Positions 6,485-13,904 of a DNA stretch of 19,320 nt are shown piece after piece. Numbering within the stretch: the first letter of the stretch is position 1; each line of letters opens with the position of its first letter. Under the pieces are notes generated by a model, which worked only from the letters and a program-made list of their open reading frames with translations, had not been told where the DNA came from and did no database searches. Position numbers and translations under genes: made by a program. This stretch comes from an uncultured Acinetobacter sp. (GTDB lineage: Bacteria > Cyanobacteriota > Vampirovibrionia > Gastranaerophilales > Gastranaerophilaceae): the NCBI GenBank assembly GCA_946623365.1, contig CAMORE010000028.1, positions 1 to 19,320 of the forward strand, read 5' to 3'.

Positions 6485-7501
6485 ATGAAAATTAAATTAT
6501 TGTCAAAAATATTGTTTATAGTATTTATATTTGTATTTTGGGGAGGTTTTGTAATGGCTGAAGACTTATTAACTTTAAAACAGCAAAATATTGTTATGAT
6601 TTCTTCATATACAGCAACAGGTGATTTGGTTCGATTAGAAGAGGCTGTGAAAAAAGGACTTAATGACGGACTAACAATAAATGAGGTAAAAGAAGTTATT
6701 GTTCAACTCTATGCTTATTGCGGTTTTCCTAAAAGTTTGAACGGTCTTTCAACGTTATTAAAAGTTACAAAAAACGAAAAGTTCAAAGAAGGTGCGGAAG
6801 GAAAAGCTTTACCTAAGAATGCCGATAAAAATAAAATAGGTACGGATATTCAAACAGAACTTTGCGGTGCTCCGGTTAAAGGAGAGTTATTTGAATTCGC
6901 ACCAGCGATTGATGATTACTTAAAAGAACATTTATTCGGAGATATTTTCTCAAGAGGAGTCTTGACAACCCAAGAACGTGAAATTGCTACAATAGCGGCA
7001 TTAAAAGCGATTGGTAATGTTGAACCACAATTAAATGCTCATATTCAAATAGGTATTCATAATGGTTTAACAGTTGCTCAAACCGAGAAAATTCAAGAAT
7101 TGGCTACAAATAAGACTCCTGAATTTGGCTTAGGTAATCCGAATATCAATTATGAGAAGTATTTTACCGGTCATAGCTACCTGAATTTATTGACGAATAA
7201 ACAGTTAGGTATTTTCAACGTCACTTTTGAGCCTAAGTGCCGCAATAATTGGCATATCCATCATAAAGGCGGACAAATACTTATAGTAACTGATGGAAGA
7301 GGGTATTATCAAGAGTGGAATAAACCTGCACAAGAACTTAAAAAGGGTGATGTGATAAATATTCCTCCTGAAGTTAAGCATTGGCATGGCGCCGCAAAAG
7401 ACAGCTGGTTTTCTCATATTGCAATAGAAGTTCCATCAGAAGGCGGAACAACAGAATGGCTTGAACCGGTGTCCGACTCAGAATATAATAAATTAAAATG
7501 A
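6485..7501 (+). CDS. Exported carboxymuconolactone decarboxylase-like/cupin fusion protein
   Basis: This 338-residue protein has a signal peptide (residues 1-25: K-I-K-L-L-S-K, a hydrophobic core, then V-M-A before E26). Two CMD/AhpD-like helical segments follow, about 33-95 and 150-207. A cupin barrel occupies about 240-315. The cupin shows H257-I-H259-H260 and Q264, and later H299-W-H301, a plausible metal site. CMD-cupin fusions are common in gut bacterial redox clusters, usually near flavodoxins and aldo/keto reductases, and their reaction is not well established. The gene starts 31 bases after the broken flavodoxin, with AAAGGA at 6469-6474, and ends the RHH-led unit. The signal peptide is notable because the neighbouring enzymes look cytoplasmic. 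Decarboxylase, peroxidase-like or non-catalytic sensing roles all remain possible. Confidence 0.83.
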   Translation: MKIKLLSKILFIVFIFVFWGGFVMAEDLLTLKQQNIVMISSYTATGDLVRLEEAVKKGLNDGLTINEVKEVIVQLYAYCGFPKSLNGLSTLLKVTKNEKFKEGAEGKALPKNADKNKIGTDIQTELCGAPVKGELFEFAPAIDDYLKEHLFGDIFSRGVLTTQEREIATIAALKAIGNVEPQLNAHIQIGIHNGLTVAQTEKIQELATNKTPEFGLGNPNINYEKYFTGHSYLNLLTNKQLGIFNVTFEPKCRNNWHIHHKGGQILIVTDGRGYYQEWNKPAQELKKGDVINIPPEVKHWHGAAKDSWFSHIAIEVPSEGGTTEWLEPVSDSEYNKLK

Positions 7502-7511
7502 GTATTTGCAT

Positions 7512-7528
7512 ATATAATTTAATTATAT
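7512..7528. repeat. A/T-only 17-bp palindrome before the deaminase gene
   Basis: ATATAATT-T-AATTATAT is a perfect palindrome with 8-bp arms and one central base, 30 bases before the deaminase start codon. It contains a TATAAT (7513-7518). It could be an operator over a promoter. In DNA this AT-rich it could also be chance. Confidence 0.3.
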
Positions 7529-7557
7529 TAAGATGAATGATACAGTAAGGAAGGCCT

Positions 7558-8121
7558 ATGACTGAATTGTCAAAAAATAGTGAATATAAGATTATATCAA
7601 ATGCAGAGATAGATTCTGAAAAGCTTCAAAGAGCAGAGAAAATTATTACTGATTTGCAGATTAGTATGCCCTTATATACAAAAAATGGTTCAGGTCCTTT
7701 TGTAGCTGCTGTTTATGATAAAAATGGCAATTTATTGGTTCAGACATCAAATTCTGTTGTGATTGATAATTGCTCTCATAACCATGCAGAAATGAACGCA
7801 ATTAAAGAAGTCCAAAAAAAACTCGGAACTTACGATTTATCACTATATGAATTAAGCTTGTATATTACTGCAGAACCATGCATGATGTGCATAGGAGCAA
7901 TTTTATGGTCTGGAATTAAAGAAGTTTATTTTGGAGTTCCTTCATCAACAGTGGAAAAAATTACCGGCTTTGATGAAGGCTTTAAACCTGAATGGCTTGA
8001 AGAATTCAAGAAAAGAGGAATTACTGTTTACGGTAATATTGAGCCTGAATTAGGAGAAAAAGCATTATTACAATATGTAAACAGCGGTAATAAGATTTAT
8101 AAGCCGGAAAGAAAAAATTAG
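7558..8121 (+). CDS. Zinc-dependent cytidine/guanine-deaminase-fold protein
   Basis: This 187-residue protein belongs to the cytidine/deoxycytidylate deaminase superfamily. H76-A-E78 and P107-C108-M-M-C111 give the three zinc ligands (H76, C108, C111) and the proton-shuttling glutamate E78. G-P-F-V-A-A-V (46-52) and T-A-E-P-C-M-M-C-I-G-A-I-L-W-S-G fit the guanine deaminase/TadA-like side of the superfamily. The C-terminal F-D-E-G-F-K-P-E-W region fits neither tRNA adenosine deaminase nor a classic cytidine deaminase exactly. A purine base or a related cyclic amidine is the likely substrate; the specific one is uncertain. AAGGAAGG at 7547-7554 is its ribosome site. The ATP-grasp gene follows within 13 bases, so the two are probably co-transcribed, although no shared pathway is evident. 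Confidence 0.85.
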   Translation: MTELSKNSEYKIISNAEIDSEKLQRAEKIITDLQISMPLYTKNGSGPFVAAVYDKNGNLLVQTSNSVVIDNCSHNHAEMNAIKEVQKKLGTYDLSLYELSLYITAEPCMMCIGAILWSGIKEVYFGVPSSTVEKITGFDEGFKPEWLEEFKKRGITVYGNIEPELGEKALLQYVNSGNKIYKPERKN

Positions 8122-8134
8122 TGAAGGGATGTAT

Positions 8135-9088
8135 ATGAAAAAAATATTATTTATTATAGATAAGCTTGAACTAAAATATTTTGAATTTAATAAACTTGTT
8201 ACAAATTTTTGGTTAATCAAAGGATTTTTAGACAGAAACTGCTCGGTTTACATTTCTACAATTCCGAATTTGTCCTTAAAAGCAGATATTCCGTATGCAA
8301 AATGCTATGAAACTTTTAGTCAAGATGAAAATATTTTTTACAAAAATATTATAAAAAATATTCAAATTGATGATTTTGACTTAGTAATGTTCAGACCTGA
8401 TCCGCCTGTCGACATAGATTATATAAATGCTACTTATATATTTGATTTTGTTAAGCATGCGGAAGTAATCAATTCTCCGAGTGCAATAAGAGATTTTAAT
8501 GAAAAACTGCATAGCGTATATTTTAAAGAATATATGTCTGAAAATATTGTTACATCATCATTAAGCGATATTGAACAGTTTTTAAGCATAAATAAAGAAA
8601 TTGTTTTAAAGCCTTTAAATCGTTGTTTTGGTTCAGGTGTCATGTATCTGTATGAAGGAGACCCAAATACCAGAACTATAATTAATACTATGACAAATAA
8701 TGAATCTACACTTGTAATGGTTCAAAAATATATTCCTGAAGTAAAGAAAGGTGATATAAGGGTTCTGACTTTAGGAGATAGAATATTACCTTATGCAATA
8801 AAAAAACTGCCTACAAAAGATGATTTTAAATTTAATACACATAATGATAACTATATAACTGATTCAGGCTTGACATCAAATGAATTAAAAATGTTTACTC
8901 CTATTGCGGAAAAATTGAATGCAATGGGTATAAAAATGGCTGGACTTGATGTTATAGATAATAAAGTCATAGAAATTAATGTAACAAGTCCTTGTTATTT
9001 TATTAAAGAAATAGACAGATTGTATAATGTAAAACTTGAGGATGATGTCTGTGATTTTATCTTGACAAAAAGCTTGTTATCCTTATAA
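8135..9088 (+). CDS. GshB-like ATP-grasp ligase (glutathione synthetase family)
   Basis: This 317-residue protein follows prokaryotic glutathione synthetase from end to end. M-F-R-P-D-P-P-V-D-I-D-Y (85-96) is the N-terminal GshB signature. N-S-P-S-A-I-R-D-F-N-E-K-L (113-125) matches the conserved linker. K159 and K198 lie in the ATP-grasp core, and D272 and E280-I-N-V-T-S-P carry the metal site. The flexible loop that in GshB reads R-G-N-x-x-x-G-G is here F-K-F-N-T-H-N-D-N (231-239), without the glycines. The substrate, or closure over it, may therefore differ. I prefer the ATG at 8135 because AAGGG at 8124-8128 lies six bases before it; 8129 would put the ribosome site against the codon. No gamma-glutamylcysteine ligase gene is in the window. 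It may make glutathione or a related peptide-like product. Confidence 0.83.
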   Translation: MKKILFIIDKLELKYFEFNKLVTNFWLIKGFLDRNCSVYISTIPNLSLKADIPYAKCYETFSQDENIFYKNIIKNIQIDDFDLVMFRPDPPVDIDYINATYIFDFVKHAEVINSPSAIRDFNEKLHSVYFKEYMSENIVTSSLSDIEQFLSINKEIVLKPLNRCFGSGVMYLYEGDPNTRTIINTMTNNESTLVMVQKYIPEVKKGDIRVLTLGDRILPYAIKKLPTKDDFKFNTHNDNYITDSGLTSNELKMFTPIAEKLNAMGIKMAGLDVIDNKVIEINVTSPCYFIKEIDRLYNVKLEDDVCDFILTKSLLSL

Positions 9089-9102
9089 ACATGGTGTATA
9101 AT
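9074..9102 (+). promoter_or_regulatory. Promoter before the TPR-fliW-csrA cluster
   Basis: TTGTTA (9074-9079), a 17-base spacer and a perfect TATAAT (9097-9102) lie across the end of the ATP-grasp gene. An overlapping alternative is TTGACA (9062-9067) with a 16-base spacer and TATAAA (9084-9089). Either would give a leader of roughly 80-95 bases before the ATG at 9191. A further TATAAT at 9134-9139 lacks a good -35. Confidence 0.5.
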
Positions 9103-9190
9103 TCAATTATATGATGTATGTTACTATGCATTTTATAATGTAAAATGTTATAAGAATAAGAAGAGTTTAGTATAAGAGGATATATATAAA

Positions 9191-9976
9191 ATGAAAAAGA
9201 TACTTTTACTTTTATTAGGAATAATGATATTAAGTGCATACACTTGTGATGTTTCTGCAAGACCAAAACCGACAAGTCCTGCAACTTCTGCTGCTATTAA
9301 GCTGTATAAGTCAGGTAATTATACACAGTCATATCTGACATTTTCTAATATTGTAAAAAAAGATCCATCTAATGCATTAGCGTATTATTATCTTGGTATG
9401 TCATCCGTTCAATTGGGTAAAAAAGACGAAGCAATGAAGAATTATGAAAAAGCGATAAGTCTTTCTCCCGAAAAAGGGCTGTTGGCCAGCTATGCTAAAC
9501 TCGGTATAAGATGCATAGATGATCCTGTAGGTTGCAGAAACCCGCTAAAGGATGAATCCGGTGATAATGAAGAAGATAAGTTTATAAAATCTTCGTTTGG
9601 TTCAGGTTTATCCGATAAAGCCAGAGGGGTATATGAACAACAAAAAATTCAAAATATTATGAGAGAAATCAACAGATCAGATGAAATTGCTCCTCAAAAG
9701 TTTAAAGACTATAAAGATTTTTCTTCTCAAGCTCCGTCTAATGAAGAAATATCTGCAGCAATTCAAACTTTACAAAAAGCAGGATTTAATGATATGATAA
9801 CTCCGCAGGGCTATAACTCGGATTTATTGTATATGTTAAGTTTACAAAATAATGAAAGCAAAAATAATCCTGATTATCAAATGATGAACCTGCTTATGAA
9901 TAATAGAGGTTTGTCGAATCTTAACCCGCAAGTGATTCAAACGTTATTGACAAATCAAATGACGTCAAGTTTTTAA
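9191..9976 (+). CDS. Exported TPR-repeat protein
   Basis: This 261-residue protein begins with a signal peptide: M-K-K-I, a leucine-rich core, then V-S-A before R24. There is no lipobox, because the only nearby cysteine (C19) is preceded by threonine. Residues about 30-94 are two tetratricopeptide repeats, with A-L-A-Y-Y-Y-L-G-M...L-G-K-K-D-E-A-M-K-N-Y-E-K-A-I-S-L-S-P as the clear second one. The rest is low in hydrophobic clusters and rich in Asn, Gln, Ser and Asp, ending in a helical stretch around L-L-M-N-N. AGAGGA at 9175-9180 precedes the start. It lies 12 bases upstream of fliW and appears to be in the same transcript. A periplasmic or envelope scaffold role is likely, and its link to FliW/CsrA is unexplained. 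Family TPR certain, function unknown. Confidence 0.8.
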   Translation: MKKILLLLLGIMILSAYTCDVSARPKPTSPATSAAIKLYKSGNYTQSYLTFSNIVKKDPSNALAYYYLGMSSVQLGKKDEAMKNYEKAISLSPEKGLLASYAKLGIRCIDDPVGCRNPLKDESGDNEEDKFIKSSFGSGLSDKARGVYEQQKIQNIMREINRSDEIAPQKFKDYKDFSSQAPSNEEISAAIQTLQKAGFNDMITPQGYNSDLLYMLSLQNNESKNNPDYQMMNLLMNNRGLSNLNPQVIQTLLTNQMTSSF

Positions 9977-9988
9977 GAAAGTAACAAT

Positions 9989-10420
9989 ATGATTTTAAAT
10001 ACAGCAAAATTTGGAGAAATTGAAATTGAGGAAGACAGGATTTTTAATTTTGTTTTACCTGTGATAGGATTTGATGAATTATCAAAATTTATTGTATTAG
10101 ATCCAAATAAAGATACATTATTTAAGTGGCTGCAGTCTATTGAAGACCCTTCATTAGCATTTCCCGTTATATCGGTAGCTGCTTTAAATTATGATTATTC
10201 GATAGATTTGTCGGATAGTGTTATAAAAACTTTAGATATAGAAAATCCTGACAGTCTATTAGTTATGAATATTACCTCGATTCCTCAGGATAATCCCAGA
10301 GGAACTACAATAAATTTATTAGCACCGTTAATATTTAATTTAGATAATTATAAAGCAGGTCAAATTGTTTTGTCCGGCTCAGGATATGATATAAGTTATC
10401 CAATGTTTAAAAAAGATTAG
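9989..10420 (+). CDS. fliW: FliW, flagellar assembly factor and CsrA antagonist
   Basis: This 143-residue protein has the size and pattern of FliW. It starts with F-G-E-I-E-I-E-E-D-R-I-F-N-F and has the diagnostic K-W-L-Q-S-I-E-D-P-S-L-A-F-P-V (46-60), followed by the D-Y strand at 69-70. In Bacillus, FliW binds CsrA and also flagellin, releasing CsrA when flagellin is exported. The usual G-L-P-G-F turn is altered to V-L-P-V-I-G-F (22-28). csrA follows 13 bases downstream, the classic arrangement, which strengthens the call. No flagellin or other flagellar gene lies in this window, so whether it still couples to flagella cannot be judged. Its ribosome site is weak (GAAAG), which hints at coupling to the TPR gene 12 bases upstream. 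Confidence 0.9.
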   Translation: MILNTAKFGEIEIEEDRIFNFVLPVIGFDELSKFIVLDPNKDTLFKWLQSIEDPSLAFPVISVAALNYDYSIDLSDSVIKTLDIENPDSLLVMNITSIPQDNPRGTTINLLAPLIFNLDNYKAGQIVLSGSGYDISYPMFKKD

Positions 10421-10433
10421 ATTAAGGAATAAA

Positions 10434-10772
10434 ATGCTTGTAATAACCAGAAAAAATGGTCAAAAAATAATGATAAACGACAACATTGAAATTACTGTTG
10501 TCGAAGCAAAGAATGGCGTATGTAAAATTGCTATTAAAGCTGATAAAGATGTTAAAATTTATAGAGAAGAAATTTACCTTCAGATTAAACTTGCAAATTT
10601 AATAGGAACAAATTCAAAAGTTTCTGCTGTAGATTCAGTTTCCGAGTTAATTAAAGACAGTTCTAACTTAAATGACAAGAATATTAATACTTCAAATGGA
10701 GCAGATGAGGTCGTTGTTGATGATAAGAGATCTCAATCGATAAGAATCAATAAAAAAAATGAAGAAAATTAA
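10434..10772 (+). CDS. csrA: CsrA, carbon storage/translation regulator with long C-terminal extension
   Basis: Residues 1-58 are a standard CsrA: M-L-V-I-T-R-K...I-E-I-T-V-V-E-A-K-N-G-V-C-K-I-A-I-K-A-D-K-D-V-K-I-Y-R-E-E. I4, R6 and R44, positions used for GGA-containing RNA, are in register. The protein continues for about 54 further residues to 112, while CsrA proteins are normally near 60-75. The tail is polar and rich in Ser, Asn, Asp and Lys, probably disordered. In Bacillus a shorter C-terminal tail takes part in FliW binding, so this tail may do the same or bind something else; that is inference. AAGGA at 10424-10428 is its ribosome site. The last 14 bases overlap the next gene in another frame. 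CsrA represses or stabilises target mRNAs by binding near their ribosome sites. Confidence 0.92.
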   Translation: MLVITRKNGQKIMINDNIEITVVEAKNGVCKIAIKADKDVKIYREEIYLQIKLANLIGTNSKVSAVDSVSELIKDSSNLNDKNINTSNGADEVVVDDKRSQSIRINKKNEEN

Positions 10773-11337
10773 AGATAATATTTTCTTTTTTAATCAAGAT
10801 GTATCTAATATCAAAATAGCTCCGAATTCACTGGAGCATGCTTATGTTGCAATATTATGTGACGATTTGGATTCTGCATACGCTGTTTTTTGTAATAATG
10901 ATTCGCCCAGAGGAAAATGGGGAAAAGTTCTCGTCTCTATATTAAAAGGTTTTATGACTGATTATCCTACATATTTTGAAATAAGAAACTTTTTTGAAAT
11001 TGATGTCGATTTTTTGCTCAAAAATGATAAAATCAGTTATGTTGAATTATGCTTAGGTGCGCTTAATGTATTATCAACAGTTAACCAAGAATCATACAAG
11101 TTTGCAGCCAGAGTAATGCTTGAAAACAGGCTTTTTTCATCTGCTTTAAAGTACATGGATAAGTCCAAACAATTGTACTATAACGATCCGGAATTACATT
11201 TTATGTATGCAAAATATTATTTTGACAAAAAAAATTTAAAAGATTCATACTTTTATATAAAAGAATGTTTAAACTTACTGCCTAATTATTATCCTGCTTT
11301 AGTGATTAAAAAGAATATTGAAGAAATTGGATTTTAA
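10759..11337 (+). CDS. Unrecognised helical protein with TPR-like C-terminus, overlapping csrA
   Basis: This 192-residue protein has no signal peptide and no membrane segment. It appears wholly helical. Residues about 126-183 (S-S-A-L-K-Y-M-D-K-S-K-Q-L-Y-Y-N-D-P-E...K-D-S-Y-F-Y-I-K-E-C-L-N-L-L-P) look like one and a half TPR units. The first half is helical and of no family I know. Its ATG lies 14 bases inside the end of csrA, in another frame. No clear Shine-Dalgarno sequence precedes it, so translation is probably coupled to csrA. Retention directly behind fliW-csrA suggests a role with them, for example as a chaperone or partner, but this rests on position alone. Near its end the gene contains the promoter of the next gene. 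Confidence 0.75.
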   Translation: MKKIKDNIFFFNQDVSNIKIAPNSLEHAYVAILCDDLDSAYAVFCNNDSPRGKWGKVLVSILKGFMTDYPTYFEIRNFFEIDVDFLLKNDKISYVELCLGALNVLSTVNQESYKFAARVMLENRLFSSALKYMDKSKQLYYNDPELHFMYAKYYFDKKNLKDSYFYIKECLNLLPNYYPALVIKKNIEEIGF

Positions 11338-11346
11338 TTATATAAT
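11318..11346 (+). promoter_or_regulatory. Promoter placing transcription start on the next ATG
   Basis: TTGAAG (11318-11323), a 17-base spacer and a perfect TATAAT (11341-11346) overlap the end of the TPR-like gene. With the usual spacing, +1 falls at 11353, which is the A of the start codon of the following gene. The transcript would be leaderless. Confidence 0.55.
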
Positions 11347-11352
11347 CACTAT

Positions 11353-12018
11353 ATGGAAGGCGATAAGTTTGTAAGTACAAATACTCATCCGTTTATTAAT
11401 AATAGTGTAAATGATAGTAATAATTTCTTTACACATTCAATGCTTGCTCCTGCTGCTTCTATCCAATCTGAGCCGTTAAGACATCTTAATGATTATGATT
11501 CAAATATTCTTCAAGATGGAGCTTATAAAACAATAAAAGATGAGACAATAAAATTAGAATATAGAATTTCACGTACTGAAGAAGAAATAAAAGCTTTAGA
11601 TAAACAAATCCAATCGGCCGAAGCTATATATGACTATTTTTTAGTTAATAATTTAAAAGAACAAAAGACATTATTGCAAAATGAATTAAATAGTTTAGTA
11701 TTAGTGTATCAGCAAGCAAGTTTGTCTGCAAAAATATCAGGAGATATTACGTCCGGTATTAAAATGAAGTATAGTGAATTTGTTGGGAAAATTTTTTCTT
11801 TAGTAAAGGTCCTTTTTGCAAAATTGCCCGGTAAAATATCTTCTTTTATTGAAATTAGGCATTCATTGTCTCAACTTGAGAGCATAAATAAAAGTGTTGA
11901 TGAACTAATGACAAGGCAGTTTCCTTATGGTGAGTCAACTGACAGATACAATCAACTTTCTAAATATATAGCACGTGCTAATTCTATTCATTCTGATATA
12001 TCAAAATTAATTAAATAA
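11353..12018 (+). CDS. Unrecognised coiled-coil protein, apparently leaderless
   Basis: I do not recognise this 221-residue protein. Residues 1-55 are Asn/Ser-rich and probably unstructured. About 57-122 is a strong heptad coiled coil (E-Y-R-I-S-R-T-E-E-E-I-K-A-L-D-K-Q-I and following). About 140-170 contains an amphipathic or weakly hydrophobic stretch (F-S-L-V-K-V-L-F-A-K-L), and the end is helical again. There is no signal peptide. The 15 bases between it and the previous gene hold no Shine-Dalgarno sequence, and no alternative in-frame start with a ribosome site follows. A -35/-10 pair at 11318-11346 predicts transcription beginning at the ATG itself. It is the last gene of the fliW-csrA cluster. 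A structural or secretion-related role is possible; nothing in the sequence settles it. Confidence 0.72.
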   Translation: MEGDKFVSTNTHPFINNSVNDSNNFFTHSMLAPAASIQSEPLRHLNDYDSNILQDGAYKTIKDETIKLEYRISRTEEEIKALDKQIQSAEAIYDYFLVNNLKEQKTLLQNELNSLVLVYQQASLSAKISGDITSGIKMKYSEFVGKIFSLVKVLFAKLPGKISSFIEIRHSLSQLESINKSVDELMTRQFPYGESTDRYNQLSKYIARANSIHSDISKLIK

Positions 12019-12037
12019 ATTATTATTATGTATGGTA

Positions 12038-12067
12038 TTGTAATTTTATATTAATGATGTGTATGAT
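12038..12067 (+). promoter_or_regulatory. Candidate promoter of the parvulin gene
   Basis: TTGTAA (12038-12043) and TATGAT (12062-12067) are separated by 18 bases. This would give a leader of about 36 bases before the ATG at 12110. The fit is moderate. Confidence 0.4.
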
Positions 12068-12109
12068 AAAATAGTAGAGTGACATTTAATAAAAGTAAGG
12101 AGATTTACT

Positions 12110-12391
12110 ATGAAAATTAGAGCAAGTCATATTCTTGTAGATACAAAGGAACAGGCAGAAAATTTATTAATTGACATCAATAATGGAGTTGCTTTTGAAG
12201 ATTTGGCAAAAGAATATTCAAAATGCCCATCTAAGCGCGATGGAGGTGATTTACGCTGGTTTGGAAAGGGAATGATGGTAAAACCATTTGAAGACGCTGC
12301 TTTTTCTTTAAAAAAGGGTGAAGTTTCTCAACCTGTAGAAACTCAATTCGGTTGGCATTTAATTAAACTTACTGATATTGACGAGGGTTAA
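12110..12391 (+). CDS. ppiC: Parvulin-type peptidyl-prolyl cis-trans isomerase
   Basis: This 93-residue single-domain parvulin covers the complete family. A-S-H-I-L-V (5-10), F-E-D-L-A-K-E-Y-S-K-C-P-S (29-41), G-G-D-L (45-48), M-V-K-P-F-E-D-A-A-F-S-L (56-67) and Q-F-G-W-H-L-I-K (79-86) are all present. H7 and H83 are the conserved active-site histidines, and C39 matches the catalytic-pocket cysteine/aspartate position. There is no signal peptide, so it acts in the cytoplasm on prolyl bonds of folding proteins. AAGGAGA at 12097-12103 precedes the start. The position before G-W-F-G in most relatives is glycine and here is arginine, a harmless-looking change. The aminopeptidase gene follows 31 bases later and may be co-transcribed. 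The symbol is by family. Confidence 0.92.
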   Translation: MKIRASHILVDTKEQAENLLIDINNGVAFEDLAKEYSKCPSKRDGGDLRWFGKGMMVKPFEDAAFSLKKGEVSQPVETQFGWHLIKLTDIDEG

Positions 12392-12422
12392 ATAAAGGGA
12401 TAAGGGTACTATAACCTCATTT

Positions 12423-13904
12423 ATGAAGAAGCTTTTAGAACAATTAAATATTGATTACTTACTTGTTAACTCTACTAATAAATACTTGGTGGAATATCCT
12501 TTATTGTCTGAAAATGCTAGATATACTCTTACAGGATTTTCAGGTTCAACGGGAGATGCTTTAGTTACAAAAGACAATATTTACTTGTTCGTAGACGGAA
12601 GATATCACGTTCAAGCTGATTTAGAAGCTAAAAAAGGTGTTTCGGTCATAAAGCTTCAATTGGGACAAAAACAGGACGATGAGATAAAAAAACTTATCGA
12701 TAAAAGTAAGACGCTCGGAATTGTATCAAAAAAAGTATCACAATCAAGGTTAGAGTCTTTTTCCGGTTATAAAATAAAGTTGCTGGATGTTGATCCGATA
12801 AATGATTATTCAGAAGAGCATAATAGTAATTATGAAACAGCTTTTGCTCCTGTTAAGTATTCGTCTCCTCCGATATTAATTACTAACTTGGAAGAAGTAT
12901 CTTATTTAACCGGTCTTAGAGATTTTTCAAATGACAATTCCGCAAAAATATGGGCAAAGCTTTTCATTAACAATAATGAACGCATATTATTTAAAGATGA
13001 TAATGAGTGTGACTCTTTTCTTAAAAATTTTAAAGATGAAATAATTGTAGATAAAAAGACTATTAATGCTCACGATTATTCATTGATTAACAAACCTGTT
13101 AATAAGGCTTCAAATATAGCAATTATGAAATCAGTTAAATCAAGAGAAGAGATAGATGCATATAAAGATGCGTTTAATAAAACTGATAAAGCAGTAATGT
13201 CAATCAGACAATATATAGAAGAAAATGATAATTTATCTGAATATGATATTGCAGTAAAATTAAGAGAAAAATTTATTGAATACGGAGCAAAATCTTTAAG
13301 TTTCAATTCAATAGTCGCAATTAATAAAAATTCAGCTCAAGCACATTATGCAAAAAATTCAAAAGAAGTTATTTTGCAAGAAGGTGACTTGGTTTTAATA
13401 GATTGCGGAGCTTATTATGAAAGCGGTTTGGCTACAGATATTACAAGGGTTTTTGTAAAAGGTAACCCCAGTGAAAAGCAAAAACAGGCATATACCCTTG
13501 TGCTAAAAGCATTTTTAAATTGCTACAATTCCTATAATAATAAAGAAGCTGTAACAGGTTATGAAATTGATTCATTTGCTCATTCTTTATTAGACAATAA
13601 ATTAGAAGGTTTTGTATTCAATCATGGACTGGGTCATGGAATAGGTATAAATGTACATGAAGCTCCTCCTAATTTATCTCAAAACAATATTGCAAAAACT
13701 GTAATTCAGGACGGTATGTGCTTTACTATTGAACCCGGATTATATAATTCCGAACTATTTGGTATCAGACTGGAAAATTCTTGCTATAGGCTGAATAATA
13801 GAACGTATTCATTTGTAAAAATGGGGTATGAAAAAAAACTTATAAATTTTGAGAGTTTAAGCGAACAAGAAAAAAAGTGGCTTGAGGAATTTGAATTATT
13901 ATGA
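12423..13904 (+). CDS. pepP: M24-family metallopeptidase, Xaa-Pro aminopeptidase
   Basis: This 493-residue protein is a cytosolic enzyme that removes N-terminal residues before proline. Residues 1-135 are a creatinase-type N-terminal domain (G-F-S-G-S-T-G-D-A, F-V-D-G-R-Y). A second N-terminal-like domain covers about 145-230, and the pita-bread catalytic domain about 240-475. The dinuclear metal ligands are all present: D327, D339, H405 (H-G-L-G-H-G), E437 (I-E-P-G) and E451 (L-E-N). H308 is the usual substrate-side histidine. The two-domain N-terminus fits the longer aminopeptidase P form. No clear Shine-Dalgarno sequence precedes the ATG. GAGGGTTA (12383-12390) and TAACCTC (12412-12418) could pair across the leader, and a weak TATAAC sits at 12410-12415. 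The stop overlaps the next gene by four bases (ATGA). Confidence 0.92.
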   Translation: MKKLLEQLNIDYLLVNSTNKYLVEYPLLSENARYTLTGFSGSTGDALVTKDNIYLFVDGRYHVQADLEAKKGVSVIKLQLGQKQDDEIKKLIDKSKTLGIVSKKVSQSRLESFSGYKIKLLDVDPINDYSEEHNSNYETAFAPVKYSSPPILITNLEEVSYLTGLRDFSNDNSAKIWAKLFINNNERILFKDDNECDSFLKNFKDEIIVDKKTINAHDYSLINKPVNKASNIAIMKSVKSREEIDAYKDAFNKTDKAVMSIRQYIEENDNLSEYDIAVKLREKFIEYGAKSLSFNSIVAINKNSAQAHYAKNSKEVILQEGDLVLIDCGAYYESGLATDITRVFVKGNPSEKQKQAYTLVLKAFLNCYNSYNNKEAVTGYEIDSFAHSLLDNKLEGFVFNHGLGHGIGINVHEAPPNLSQNNIAKTVIQDGMCFTIEPGLYNSELFGIRLENSCYRLNNRTYSFVKMGYEKKLINFESLSEQEKKWLEEFELL

